A model generated the notes under the pieces. The model worked only from the letters and a program-made list of their open reading frames with translations, had not been told where the DNA came from and did no database searches. From positions 1 through 64,000 of the forward strand of contig WESA01000001.1 in NCBI GenBank assembly GCA_009768935.1: DNA of 64,000 nt, written 5' to 3'. Origin of the DNA: Rectinema subterraneum. GTDB lineage: Bacteria; Spirochaetota; Spirochaetia; Treponematales; Rectinemataceae. This document shows, one piece after another, positions 8,811 through 16,710 of this stretch. The position numbers were made by a program, and so were the translations under genes. The stretch's first letter is position 1. Every line of letters begins with the position of its first letter.

Positions 8811-9547
8811 TCGTCGATTTTTATATTTTCGGGGGAAATGCCTGCCTGAGAAAGCGCATCCTTGAATGCGGTAATCATTGCGGGCGGCCCGGAAATGAAA
8901 AATGCCGGGTTATTCAAATTGCTCGATTCAGCATGGATTTGGTGAATATCCAGACGGCCGGATTCCTGTCGTATGAATGAAGGCAGCCGCAGATTCGGCT
9001 TTTCATTTTCTACAAAAAGAGAAGCTTCCATGAGCCCGGCGCGGGCACAATGTTCTATGAGCTCAGCTGCAAGGAGCATGGAATTTTCGCGAATTCCGTA
9101 GTAAAGGCGCACGGTGCGCTCTTTTTGATTATTTGCCAACAAGCCATGGAAATACGGCAAGAATGGCGAAATGCCAGTTCCTCCCGCAATCATCACGACA
9201 TCTTGCCCGGGCGCAATTGATGTATCGATAATGAAATTGCCATAAGGAAGCTTCAGCCATACCTCTCGCCCCGGAGAAAGATGGTCAGCCATACGGCGGG
9301 TATATCGGCCTTTGACACTGTACACTATCTCCAATTCTGGCATTCCAGGCGCAGATGCAATCGAAAAGACTCGCGATTCCGGCCAGAAGCCGCCTGCCGG
9401 ATCATACTCATCAATAGTGAGATGCAGGAATTGCCCGGCTTTGAATCGTGGAGGATTGGACTCCGGCTTGAATTTGACTGAGTAGGTGTCGGGCCCAAAA
9501 GATTTGACGGAGAGGACTTCGGCTTTGAGTTTTACTGGATTGGACAT
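8801..9547 (-). CDS. FAD/NAD(P)-binding reductase, partner of RfbH (RfbI/DdhD-like, no ferredoxin domain)
   Basis: A ferredoxin-reductase-type flavoprotein of 248 residues. The FAD motif is RVFSIASAPG (about 59-68), and VMIAGGTGISPFLPYF (about 119-134) is the nucleotide-binding segment; the C terminus IKIDEWE resembles the end of such reductases. In known pathways E3 (RfbI/DdhD/AscD) passes electrons from NADH through FAD and its own [2Fe-2S] domain to RfbH. Here no Cys-rich ferredoxin domain is present at either end, so the electron relay must differ or use a separate ferredoxin. First gene of the operon; a promoter lies about 20-45 bp upstream. Confidence 0.8.
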   Translation of the reverse strand: MSNPVKLKAEVLSVKSFGPDTYSVKFKPESNPPRFKAGQFLHLTIDEYDPAGGFWPESRVFSIASAPGMPELEIVYSVKGRYTRRMADHLSPGREVWLKLPYGNFIIDTSIAPGQDVVMIAGGTGISPFLPYFHGLLANNQKERTVRLYYGIRENSMLLAAELIEHCARAGLMEASLFVENEKPNLRLPSFIRQESGRLDIHQIHAESSNLNNPAFFISGPPAMITAFKDALSQAGISPENIKIDEWE

Positions 9548-9565
9548 AAAAACCCGCTAAAAACA

Positions 9566-9594
9566 TTTATAGATACATTTGAGGATAAAAACAA
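9566..9594 (-). promoter_or_regulatory. promoter of the CDP-sugar operon
   Basis: On the minus strand, TTGTTT (9589-9594) and TATAAA (9566-9571) are separated by exactly 17 bp. They sit 19 bp before the ATG at 9547. Predicted from consensus only. The stretch 9600-9790 beyond it is GC-rich and holds no recognisable gene. Confidence 0.5.
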
Positions 9595-9793
9595 TCTTCT
9601 GCTTGAATTCTGGATAGCAAAATAGCTTCGCCCTCCAAACCCCTCGAGGAGCCCAGCGGGGATATTGCCTTTCACCCCGCACCTTTGCCTTCCGAGCCTT
9701 TTTTCAGCCTGGCGCGGGGCGTGCGGGAGGAACATGACGCTGGGAGCGGAAGGTCGCGGCCGAAACACGCTGACCCTTGCTCATCAGCTTTGA

Positions 9794-9828
9794 AATGTTC
9801 AGTTTGTGAACATTCGAAATTGTATAAT
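9794..9828 (+). promoter_or_regulatory. orphan operator-like palindrome with -10 box
   Basis: AATGTTCA (9794-9801) and TGAACATT (9807-9814) form a perfect 8-bp inverted repeat with a 5-nt loop, followed by a perfect TATAAT at 9823-9828. This resembles the autoregulated promoters of the modules to the right. What follows is a hairpin repeat, not a gene, so it may be the promoter of a lost module. No good -35 is seen. Confidence 0.35.
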
Positions 9829-9868
9829 AGGTATCGGCAGGGTGCAAGGGGGATTCCAGAGAATTTTT

Positions 9869-10004
9869 GACGGGATGGACGGGATAAGAGCTGGACAGGA
9901 TTACAGGATGGTGCAGGATGGACGGGATGGTTTTTGGGGGGAGGATTCTAAAAAACCTTTATTTCATTGTGTTAATCCTGAAAAATCCTGTCATCATGTC
10001 AGAT
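9869..10004 (+). repeat. array hairpin repeat, copy 1 (left boundary)
   Basis: First copy of the array separator. A left arm of tandem GGATGGACGGGAT/ACAGGAT units is followed by a T-run and G-run (GGTTTTTGGGGGG). A short AT-rich core then leads to a right arm of TCCTG-based units (AATCCTGTCATCATGTC) that is roughly the reverse complement of the left arm. The transcript could fold into a long imperfect hairpin. No copy is seen to the left of this point. Confidence 0.85.
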
Positions 10005-10076
10005 ATTTTTATATGAAGATTTCTTATGCCACATTGTTGACATGCTGGTGCTCCTCGATGAAGCAGGGATTTTATG

Positions 10077-10105
10077 TTGATTTTTTCATGGTAAGGTATT
10101 AAAAT
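10077..10105 (+). promoter_or_regulatory. promoter of the first DUF4143 ATPase (leaderless)
   Basis: TTGATT (10077-10082), a 17-bp spacer, then TAAAAT (10100-10105). The -10 ends only 6 nt before the ATG at 10112 and there is no Shine-Dalgarno sequence, so the mRNA probably begins at or next to the start codon. Confidence 0.55.
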
Positions 10106-10111
10106 TCTGAC

Positions 10112-11359
10112 ATGATTTATCGGGATATTATTGATCAGCTGCGTCCTTGGCTGACCCAGGATTTCATTCTCATTCTCAAAGGTGCCAGACAGGTCGGGAA
10201 GACGACCATCCTCCAGTATCTGCGACAGGAGCTTGAGAATGAAGGAAGAAAGGTACTATACCTCGCGGCGGACCTCGAGTTTGCCGATCCTTCGTTTGGA
10301 GACCCCCGGCTTTTCATACTTCGCCTCGATGACCGCTTCAAAGGCAGCACAGCGACTATTCTTATCGATGAATTTCAAACGATTCCCCATGCAGGCCTCT
10401 TTCTCAAAACCATCTATGATCACACGAAGGATCGGTATCGGTTCATCGTTTCCGGTTCCTCCAGCCTCGAGCTGACGAACAATGCCGAATCCCTGACGGG
10501 AAGGAAGAAAGAGTTCATAATCCGTCCCTTCTCCTTCCGCGAATTTGTGCGCGCTCGATTGCCGGACATACCCCTCCGATCGTTCACCCTCGATGAAATC
10601 CATGAGCTCGCCGATTACACCACACTCTATGGAAGCCTCCTCAAAGATGCCTACGCCGAATACCTCACCTTTGGCGGCTACCCCGGACCAGTGCTCGCAC
10701 CCGCCCCATTGCGACTCGATATCCTCAAAGAACTCCTCTCCACCTACCTGCACAAAGATGTCGCCGGATATCAGAGAGTCGAACACATCGGAGGATTCAA
10801 CAACATGGTACGTCTCTTGAGCGCACAGATAGGATCGCAGCTCAATAAGAGCGAACTAGGTTCCACACTCCGACTCAATGCAGAAACAGTTAACCGGTAT
10901 CTGGATATTTTAGAGGGAACCTTTGTATTCAGCCTCGTGCCACCGTGGTTTTCGAACCCTCGCAAAGAAGTGAGCAAGATGCCGAAAGTCTATGTGAACG
11001 ATCCAGGGATACTCCTCGCGACCGGTGCCAGGCCTGCGATTCGATCGCCCTATGATCTCCTCGACGGGCATGCGGTCGAAAACGCGGCCTTCCTGACACT
11101 CGCTCGCCGCTTTGAGAGGATACGGTATTGGCGCACCACAGGAGGAGCCGAAATCGATTTCATCGTGGAAACTAACAGAGGACCCCTTCCGATCGAAGTT
11201 AAATTTTCGGCTGCTACATCGACAGAGCCTGTCGCCCTGCGCAATTTTCGTTCCACCTACCCCGACGCACGGCAAGGCATCATCGTCTCACGAGACGCGA
11301 TTTCTTCCAAGGGCGTACCGCTGATACCGGCGTATGTGATGGACTTCGTGGAGGTGTGA
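10112..11359 (+). CDS. AAA ATPase with DUF4143 domain (array module 1)
   Basis: An ATP-binding protein of 415 residues. Walker A is GARQVGKTT (24-32), Walker B is ILIDEFQ (83-89), and the sensor is VSGSSS. The C-terminal DUF4143 part has a helical winged region and a nuclease-like strand pair GGAEIDFIVE...PIEVKFS at about 342-364, which resembles a PD-(D/E)xK core. Proteins of this family are abundant and of unknown role, and are often found among toxin-antitoxin and defence genes. It is a single-gene module between hairpin repeats. The promoter implies leaderless translation. Function beyond ATP binding is not established. Confidence 0.88.
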   Translation: MIYRDIIDQLRPWLTQDFILILKGARQVGKTTILQYLRQELENEGRKVLYLAADLEFADPSFGDPRLFILRLDDRFKGSTATILIDEFQTIPHAGLFLKTIYDHTKDRYRFIVSGSSSLELTNNAESLTGRKKEFIIRPFSFREFVRARLPDIPLRSFTLDEIHELADYTTLYGSLLKDAYAEYLTFGGYPGPVLAPAPLRLDILKELLSTYLHKDVAGYQRVEHIGGFNNMVRLLSAQIGSQLNKSELGSTLRLNAETVNRYLDILEGTFVFSLVPPWFSNPRKEVSKMPKVYVNDPGILLATGARPAIRSPYDLLDGHAVENAAFLTLARRFERIRYWRTTGGAEIDFIVETNRGPLPIEVKFSAATSTEPVALRNFRSTYPDARQGIIVSRDAISSKGVPLIPAYVMDFVEV

Positions 11360-11376
11360 GAAGAGCAAGACAATCA

Positions 11377-11632
11377 AGACAGGATGGACAGGATGAGACG
11401 GGATGAACGGGATAAGAGTTTGACAGGATGACGGGATGAGACAGGATGAACGGGATGGTTTTTGGGAGGAGAGTTAGACGGGATGACGGGATGAGACAGG
11501 ATGGACGGGATTTTTTATGGGGAAATGATTTAGAACCAATTATTTTGTCGTGTTAATCCTCGAAAATCCTGTTATCCTGTCGAGTATTCTGTGCATCCTG
11601 TCGAGTATCCTGTGCATCCGGTCGAGTATCAC
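11377..11632 (+). repeat. array hairpin repeat, copy 2 (extended left arm)
   Basis: The left arm is doubled: two successive ACGGGATGA-rich blocks, each closed by a T/G run (about 11451 and 11507), precede a single right arm ending TGTGCATCCGGTCGAG. This suggests arm duplication by unequal exchange. It fills most of the gap between two ATPase genes. Confidence 0.8.
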
Positions 11633-11721
11633 GCGAATCCAATCAAGCAGAGATGGCGACCAGCGTGTATCGCAAATATTGACATTTAACTTCGAAAAAG
11701 TATCGAAATTTACAACTTTTC

Positions 11722-11750
11722 TTGACTTATCTATCATTATTCCGCATACT
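11722..11750 (+). promoter_or_regulatory. promoter of second DUF4143 ATPase
   Basis: TTGACT (11722-11727), a 17-bp spacer, then CATACT (11745-11750). An AGAGAGG ribosome-binding site lies before the ATG at 11773, so this gene has a short conventional leader. The same upstream sequence is partly repeated at 18171-18228. Confidence 0.5.
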
Positions 11751-11772
11751 TCTGCTAGAGAGGTGTATCAGC

Positions 11773-13065
11773 ATGCAAAGAACTCTCATGATGAAGCTTC
11801 TTGAATGGAAAGCGCGTCCTTCACGGATGCCGTTGCTTCTCTATGGTGCGAGGCAGGTGGGGAAAACATATCTTCTCCAGGAGTTTGGGCGAACTTGTTT
11901 TCAGGATACGATCTATATCAACTTCGAGACGGACTCGAGGCTAGCCTCGGAATTCTCCGGAGACATCGATCCACACCGTCTGATTGGAGTGTTGGAGCTG
12001 TACTTCAATCGGAAAATCAATCCGGATTCGACATTGATCATTCTGGACGAGATTCAGGCCTGCGAGCGCGCCTTGACGAGCCTCAAGTATTTCTGCGAAA
12101 GAGCGCCACAGTATCCCATCGTCGCGGCGGGAAGCGTGCTGGGAGTCACAGTCCATCGGAACCAGCACTCGTTTCCGGTCGGCAAAGTCGAAATGCTCAC
12201 GCTGTATCCAATGGATTTCGAAGAGTTTTTGCGAGCCCTAGGACAGGAAGCGCTCATCGATGTCATACGAGAAGCATATGCCAATCATGCGCCACTACCT
12301 GGAGCATTGCATGAAAAAGCACTTGAACTCTTCAAAACATACCTTATGGTAGGCGGAATGCCGGGCGCGGTGCTGGCATACCTGAAAGATGGCCGGATGC
12401 TCGATGCATTGTCCGTTCAGAGCCTCATTCTTTCCAGCTATGTTGCAGACATGTCGAAATATGCCTCCCCAGCGGAAACAACACGAATTCTCGCATGTTT
12501 TGACAGCATTCCGGCGCAATTGGCAAAGGAAAACCGGAAATTCCAATACAAAGTGGTGAAAAAAGGAGGCTCGGCGACTATTTTCGGCCCTTCGATCGAT
12601 TGGCTGGTGGCGGCGGGAGTCGTCCTGAAATGCGACAGAATCGAACATCCTTTCATACCACTTGCAGCGCATAGGGACTTGAGCGCGTTCAAACTCTACA
12701 TGGCAGACACCGGGCTGCTCCTGTGCAAATCGGGGGTGCCTGCATCGATCATGTTCTCTGGATGGGACAACAGCACCTTTTCGGGTGCCATTGCAGAGAA
12801 TTATGTCGCAGCCAGTCTCAAGGCAAAGGGATATCCGTTGTACTACTGGGAATCCAAGGGCACGGCGGAGATCGATTTCATTCTCCCCCGCGGCGAAGAG
12901 GTCATCCCGATCGAAGTAAAGGCCGGCGTTCACACAAAGTCGCGAAGTCTCGGTGTGTATCGCGCACAGTACAAACCTGACCATGTGATTAGAATATCGC
13001 ACAGGAATTTTGGGGTAGAAAATGGCATACAGGCGGTGCCGATGTATGCGGTGTTCTGTATGTGA
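11773..13065 (+). CDS. AAA ATPase with DUF4143 domain (array module 2)
   Basis: The start at 11773 (MQRTLMMKLLEWKAR) is preferred over upstream ATGs because of the AGAGAGG before it; this gives 430 residues. Walker A is GARQVGKTY, Walker B IILDEIQA, and the sensor AAGSVLG. A central helical region precedes TAEIDFILPRGEEVIPIEVK, the nuclease-like ED...ExK pattern. It is closer in sequence to the ATPases at 20096 and 29360 than to its immediate neighbours: they share the SFPVGKVE and DFSKYA-type motifs. An internal piece of this gene is duplicated as a relic at 18228-18332. Role unknown; presumed member of a toxin/defence-type module. Confidence 0.87.
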   Translation: MQRTLMMKLLEWKARPSRMPLLLYGARQVGKTYLLQEFGRTCFQDTIYINFETDSRLASEFSGDIDPHRLIGVLELYFNRKINPDSTLIILDEIQACERALTSLKYFCERAPQYPIVAAGSVLGVTVHRNQHSFPVGKVEMLTLYPMDFEEFLRALGQEALIDVIREAYANHAPLPGALHEKALELFKTYLMVGGMPGAVLAYLKDGRMLDALSVQSLILSSYVADMSKYASPAETTRILACFDSIPAQLAKENRKFQYKVVKKGGSATIFGPSIDWLVAAGVVLKCDRIEHPFIPLAAHRDLSAFKLYMADTGLLLCKSGVPASIMFSGWDNSTFSGAIAENYVAASLKAKGYPLYYWESKGTAEIDFILPRGEEVIPIEVKAGVHTKSRSLGVYRAQYKPDHVIRISHRNFGVENGIQAVPMYAVFCM

Positions 13066-13067
13066 AT

Positions 13068-13236
13068 GACGGGATGAACAGGATGAGGACTGGACAGGAT
13101 GACAGGATAAGACAGGATGGACGGGATGGTTTTTGTGCAAGGAGGTTTCAAAACCCATTAATTTATCCCGTTAATCCTGAAAATCCTGTCATCCTGTCGA
13201 TTATCCGGTTCATCCGGTCGAGTACCTTGTACATCC
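13068..13236 (+). repeat. array hairpin repeat, copy 3
   Basis: A complete copy with left arm GACGGGATGAACAGGATG and linker GGTTTTTGTGCAAGGAGG. The right arm runs from ATCCTGAAAATCCTGTCATC to GTACATCC. It begins 2 bp after the stop codon of the preceding ATPase. Confidence 0.82.
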
Positions 13237-13254
13237 TACCCGGCTTTCAGATAT

Positions 13255-13345
13255 ATTCCAATAATTACGCTGAATTTAGGCATTATATTCCAAAATTTAC
13301 GCTGAAAACTGGATAATTCTATCTCGTTGTGCTATACTTTCACTC
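13255..13345 (+). promoter_or_regulatory. paired iteron operator and leaderless promoter
   Basis: Two near-identical motifs, ATTCCAATAATTACGCTGAA (from 13255) and ATTCCAAAATTTACGCTGAA (from 13287), lie exactly 32 bp apart. The second runs into CTGG, which overlaps a TGGATA -35 (13310-13315). After 17 bp comes TATACT (13333-13338), 7 nt before the ATG at 13346. The same pair with the same spacing precedes the paralogue at 35693. Confidence 0.65.
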
Positions 13346-14620
13346 ATGAAAAACCGCAAGATAGGCAGTAGTATTCTTGAAATTGCCGACAAGCCAGGTA
13401 GCAGAATCCTTGTCATCACGGGAGCCCGGCAGACCGGCAAAACGACACTGGCCCGACACCTTTTTCCTGAGTACACGTTTTTATCCATCGAAGACCCCGT
13501 GTTACGCAGCAGCTATGCGAACCTCACTGCCTTGCAATGGAAGGATCTGTATCCGCACGCGATCCTCGATGAGGTCCAAAAGGAACCTCGCCTCATCGAG
13601 AGCATCAAGTCGGTGTATGACCAGTGGGAAGAACCGCGGTATGTTCTCTCGGGCTCGAGCCAGTTGCTGCTGCTCGAGAAAGTAAGGGAGAGCCTTGCGG
13701 GTCGCTGTTCTATCATCGACCTGTATCCTCTGACCATTCCCGAGCTCGAGACTGAAAGCTGGAATGATCCGGTTGCGGATTCCCCATTCCAGAGTATGCT
13801 GCGATTTCCAGAGGAAATTCCCGCTCGGATTCAATCCCTGCTTCCAGATTTTCGCCTCGATCCGAACCATGCGCGTATCATGCACGCATGGAATCACTAC
13901 GTCCGATTCGGCGGCTATCCGGCGCTGACCAACCCTGACATGGAGGATGAAGACCGCTACCGCTGGCTCGCGAACTATGTACGCACCTACCTCGAGCGCG
14001 ATGTTCGTGACCTTGCCTCATTCAGAGATCTGGAGCCTTTTGTCAAACTCCAGCGGGTAATCGCCCTGCAGACCGCCTCGCTCGTGAATCATTCGGCCAT
14101 TGGCCAGCAAGTAGGTTTAAGCTCAAAAACAGTCCAGCGATATCTTCGCTATCTCGAAATGAGCTATCAGGTCGTTGTGCTGCCTGCCTGGTCGGGGAAC
14201 GAGCGCAAGCGCCTTGTCAAATCACCCAAAATCCACATGCTGGATTACGGAGTATTGCAGGCGGTTGTGCAAAAGCGCGGCAGCCCGACTGGGCTCGAAT
14301 TTGAGAGCATGGTCGTTGCCGAGCTCTACAAGCAGGCGAACACGATCCTCTCCGATGCTCGTTTCACCTATCTCAGAACCCTCGACGGCCGTGAAGTCGA
14401 CCTTCTCATCGAACTGGATGCCGGCTACCTCGCATTCGAAATCAAAACCACCGAGCACGCATCTACGGCTGATATTCGCCATCTTCGCGACCTTGGGGAC
14501 ATTCTCGACAAGCCCCTCTTGCATGCCTTTGTCCTCTCGAATGACCCCACGACAAAAACGCTCGCCCCGGGCATGACTGCCGTGCATGCCGCGTACCTCC
14601 TCGGGAGTGAGACGGGATGA
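13346..14620 (+). CDS. AAA ATPase with DUF4143 domain (MKNRK type, module 3)
   Basis: A 424-residue ATP-binding protein. Walker A is GARQTGKTT (29-37), Walker B AILDEVQ, and the sensor LSGSSQLLLLEK. The DUF4143 part contains a helical segment, YLERDVRDLASFRDLEPF, and a C-terminal REVDLLIELDAGYLAFEIKT nuclease-like pattern. It is closely similar along its whole length to the protein at 34431-35693, far more than to the adjacent ATPases. The two genes also share their upstream operator pair, so the duplication included regulation. Function unknown. Confidence 0.88.
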   Translation: MKNRKIGSSILEIADKPGSRILVITGARQTGKTTLARHLFPEYTFLSIEDPVLRSSYANLTALQWKDLYPHAILDEVQKEPRLIESIKSVYDQWEEPRYVLSGSSQLLLLEKVRESLAGRCSIIDLYPLTIPELETESWNDPVADSPFQSMLRFPEEIPARIQSLLPDFRLDPNHARIMHAWNHYVRFGGYPALTNPDMEDEDRYRWLANYVRTYLERDVRDLASFRDLEPFVKLQRVIALQTASLVNHSAIGQQVGLSSKTVQRYLRYLEMSYQVVVLPAWSGNERKRLVKSPKIHMLDYGVLQAVVQKRGSPTGLEFESMVVAELYKQANTILSDARFTYLRTLDGREVDLLIELDAGYLAFEIKTTEHASTADIRHLRDLGDILDKPLLHAFVLSNDPTTKTLAPGMTAVHAAYLLGSETG

Positions 14621-14796
14621 ACGGGATAAAAGCTAGACAGGATGACAGGATAAGACAGGATGGACGGGATGGTTTTTTTGGGAGGCGGGGATTTTTCAAA
14701 CACAATTATTTCATCCAGTAAATCCTGGAAAATTTTGTCATCCTGTCAAGTATCCTGTGCATCCGGTCGAGCATCCCGTGCATCCTGTCGAGTATC
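14611..14796 (+). repeat. array hairpin repeat, copy 4
   Basis: A clean full-length copy that overlaps the last codons of the preceding ATPase gene. The left arm runs to GGTTTTTTTGGGAGG. The right arm carries three successive TCCTGTCGAG-type units (TGTGCATCCGGTCGAGC, CGTGCATCC, TGTCGAG). Confidence 0.83.
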
Positions 14797-14815
14797 GCCG
14801 CAATGGTGGCGCTCA

Positions 14816-14854
14816 TTGCTTTTTGTCTTCTATGTCGATAAAATGTCGACATAG
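14816..14854 (+). promoter_or_regulatory. promoter and operator of AbiEi-like antitoxin gene
   Basis: TTGCTT (14816-14821), a 17-bp spacer, then TAAAAT (14839-14844). The -10 sits inside a perfect 9-bp inverted repeat, CTATGTCGA (14830-14838) with TCGACATAG (14846-14854). AbiEi-type antitoxins are known to repress their own operon through inverted repeats, so this is the likely operator. Confidence 0.6.
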
Positions 14855-14874
14855 CGGTCAATATTGGAGAGGGC

Positions 14875-15498
14875 ATGCGTACTATCAGTTTTGATGTTCC
14901 TGAAATTGATTACCTCCAACTCATGGAAAAACTCAAAGGATATGCGTATCCGCGCGACAAGGTGACAAAACTTCTGCGTTCAGGGGAACTTGTGCGCATC
15001 CGAAAAGGGCTCTACCTCTCAACCACGACACCTGTCCCGTATTCAAAGGAAATCCTCGCCAACCTCATCTATGGGCCTTCGTATGTTTCGCTGGAATATG
15101 CGCTCCAGCGCCATGGCCTCATACCGGAAGCGGTGCGGATCATCACCTCGGTCACCACTGGCAGAAAAAAGCGGTACAGCACGCCCGTGGGCATTTTCGA
15201 TTACGTGCACCTTCCCGAGCGCTGCTTCGCTCCGGGCATGCAGTACGAGTCTCTTGACCGCAGAAGGAGCTACCTGATCGCCAGCCCCGCAAAAGCCTTG
15301 TTCGATACCTTGTTTCTTCGATACCCCGCGGTGCGCTCCGCAGAAATCGAATCCCACTTGTTCGAAAACATGCGCATTGATGAAGAAGAATTCAGTCGCA
15401 TCGACTTTTCTGGCATCGAACTACTGCTCGAGCAATGCCACCGCCCTTCGATACGCGCGCTGCGCCAACTGGTTCAAAGGAGGAAGCCACATGGCTGA
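14875..15498 (+). CDS. AbiEi-family antitoxin (type IV toxin-antitoxin)
   Basis: A 207-residue protein. The N-terminal winged helix (about residues 1-45) has VTKLLRSGELVRIRKGLYL. The AbiEi C-terminal domain follows: YGPSYVSLEYAL, ITSVTTGRKK and ASPAKALFDTLF. In AbiE systems this protein represses the operon and counters the nucleotidyltransferase toxin AbiEii. GGAGAGGGC precedes the ATG. Its partner should overlap its end; an ATG at 15491 does, but only the first 31 or so codons survive before a hairpin repeat. The antitoxin is therefore probably an orphan. Confidence 0.83.
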   Translation: MRTISFDVPEIDYLQLMEKLKGYAYPRDKVTKLLRSGELVRIRKGLYLSTTTPVPYSKEILANLIYGPSYVSLEYALQRHGLIPEAVRIITSVTTGRKKRYSTPVGIFDYVHLPERCFAPGMQYESLDRRRSYLIASPAKALFDTLFLRYPAVRSAEIESHLFENMRIDEEEFSRIDFSGIELLLEQCHRPSIRALRQLVQRRKPHG

Positions 15499-15667
15499 TA
15501 CCCTCTCGGTGCTTGTTGAAAAGCGCCACCCCCAGAGCCTCGATGAGTACGATTCTGCTGAAGTGATGTACAGGATACGAGAAGGGATGGACGGGATGGG
15601 AGTTAGACGGGATGACGGGATAGGACAGGATAAACGGGATGGTTTTTGGGGGAGATTTTTAAAATAA
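15491..15667 (+). pseudogene. truncated AbiEii toxin start running into a repeat
   Basis: It overlaps the antitoxin stop by 8 bp, as expected for an AbiE pair, with GGAGG upstream. MADTLSVLVEKRHPQ...SAEVMYRIRE resembles the AbiEii N terminus. From about 15586 the frame reads through the hairpin repeat (DGMGVRRDDGIGQDKRDG) to a stop at 15667. The nucleotidyltransferase core is missing, so it cannot be an active toxin. A C-terminal AbiEii fragment occurs at 30905-31135. Confidence 0.5.
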
Positions 15668-15733
15668 ATATATTTCGTCCAGTGAATCCTGGATAATCCT
15701 GTCATCCTGTCGAGTATCTCGTATATCCGGTCA
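15586..15733 (+). repeat. array hairpin repeat, copy 5 (interrupts an AbiEii gene)
   Basis: A full copy whose left arm replaces the body of the toxin gene started at 15491. The right arm includes CCAGTGAATCCTGG, itself a small palindrome. It abuts copy 6 directly. Confidence 0.8.
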
Positions 15734-15912
15734 GACGGGATGAACGGGATGAGAGTTAGACGGGATGACAGGATGAGAATGGATGAACGGGATAATTTTT
15801 TTGGGGGGAGAATTTTAAAAAACCATTATTTCATCCAGTGAATCCTGGAAAATCCTGTTATCCTGTCGAGTATCTTGTCTATCCTGTCGAGTATTCTGTG
15901 CATCCGGTCGAG
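15734..15912 (+). repeat. array hairpin repeat, copy 6 (tandem with copy 5)
   Basis: Starts at GACGGGATGAACGGG immediately after the CCGGTCA of copy 5, so two separators stand side by side with no gene between them. The right arm ends CATCCGGTCGAG. Confidence 0.82.
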
Positions 15913-16008
15913 AAAAGAATCTATAAATTACAGGGGCGGGTTTGAGAGAAAATTGCAGATATTTGCTTGATTTTTCAATCAAGGGCCAGATTTCTGTGCG
16001 TATTTATT

Positions 16009-16428
16009 ATGATGGACAATGAAGAAATTACCAGGAAGATTATTGCCTGCGCTTTTCAAGTGCATAATTCTCTGGGGGGTGGTTTTCTGGAGAGTGTTTA
16101 CCGGAATGCGCTATTGATCGAGCTTTCTGGTGCGGGGTTATCGGTAATCAAAGAAAAGCCGATATCGGTTTTTTATCAGAATCATTTGGTTGGATCTTTT
16201 TATGCGGATATTATTGTCGAAGATTCTGTGGTGCTAGAATTGAAGGCTATTGAGGCTCTTGCGAAGGTGCATGAGGTTCAGCTTGTCAATTACCTGAAGG
16301 CGACTGGGTATGATCTTGGTCTTCTCATCAACTTTGGGCCTCTGAGGGTGGATGTGAAGAGAAAAACGAGGGTTTTCATGCCTGGTCTGGATAGGGCGAG
16401 ACGGGATGAGCAAGATGGGACTGGATGA
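16009..16428 (+). CDS. GxxExxY protein
   Basis: A small protein of the GxxExxY family: GGGFLESVYRNAL at about residues 19-31 carries the G-x2-E-x2-Y signature, and VVLELKAIEAL holds a nuclease-like ExK pair. Function is unestablished; family members are common in spirochaetes, Bacteroidetes and deltaproteobacteria and are suspected nucleases. ATG at 16009 or 16012 is preferred. A 7-bp inverted repeat (CTTGATT/AATCAAG, 15966-15983) lies upstream. The last residues, RARRDEQDGTG, are encoded by the following hairpin repeat. Confidence 0.85.
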   Translation: MMDNEEITRKIIACAFQVHNSLGGGFLESVYRNALLIELSGAGLSVIKEKPISVFYQNHLVGSFYADIIVEDSVVLELKAIEALAKVHEVQLVNYLKATGYDLGLLINFGPLRVDVKRKTRVFMPGLDRARRDEQDGTG

Positions 16429-16640
16429 ACGGGATAAGAGACAAGACCGGATGACAGGGTGAGACAGGATGAACAGGATAAAAGACAAGACAGGATGACA
16501 AGATAAGACAGGATGAACAGGATTTTTTTGTGGGGAAATGATTTAGAACCAATTATTTTATCGTGTTAATCCTGGAAAATCCCGTTATCCTGTCGAGTAT
16601 CATGTATATCCTGTCGAGTATCTCGTGCATCCGGTCGAAT
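16398..16640 (+). repeat. array hairpin repeat, copy 7
   Basis: An extended left arm of about five ACAGGATGA/ACGGGAT units overlaps the end of the GxxExxY gene. Then come GGATTTTTTTGTGGGGAAATG, the core AACCAATTATTTTATCG, and a right arm with two TCCTGTCGAG units and GTGCATCCGGTCG. The core is nearly identical to copies 2, 10 and 12. Confidence 0.82.
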
Positions 16641-16672
16641 ATTAAATATATTCTGTCTTAACTCGCAATACT

Positions 16673-16710
16673 ATTTACAATAATTAACATTTATGCTTAT
16701 TATTGTAAAT
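16673..16710 (+). promoter_or_regulatory. operator-promoter of second AbiE operon
   Basis: ATTTACAATAAT (16673-16684) and ATTATTGTAAAT (16699-16710) form a perfect 12-bp inverted repeat that reaches the start codon. TTTACA (16674-16679), 18 bp and TATTAT (16698-16703) are a possible promoter. The -10 would lie 8 nt before the second ATG (16712), again implying a leaderless message with the operator across it. Confidence 0.55.

Noticed and set aside
11377..11632. Rho-independent terminators as the main role of the hairpin repeats
   Set aside because: The T-run lies in the loop, not after the stem; repeats also occur upstream of genes and in tandem, and overlap promoters only rarely. Some termination effect is still possible.
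12295..13158. Long antisense frame opposite the ATPase at 11773
   Set aside because: Shadow frame with no family motif and no promoter; the opposite strand encodes an AAA ATPase with intact motifs.
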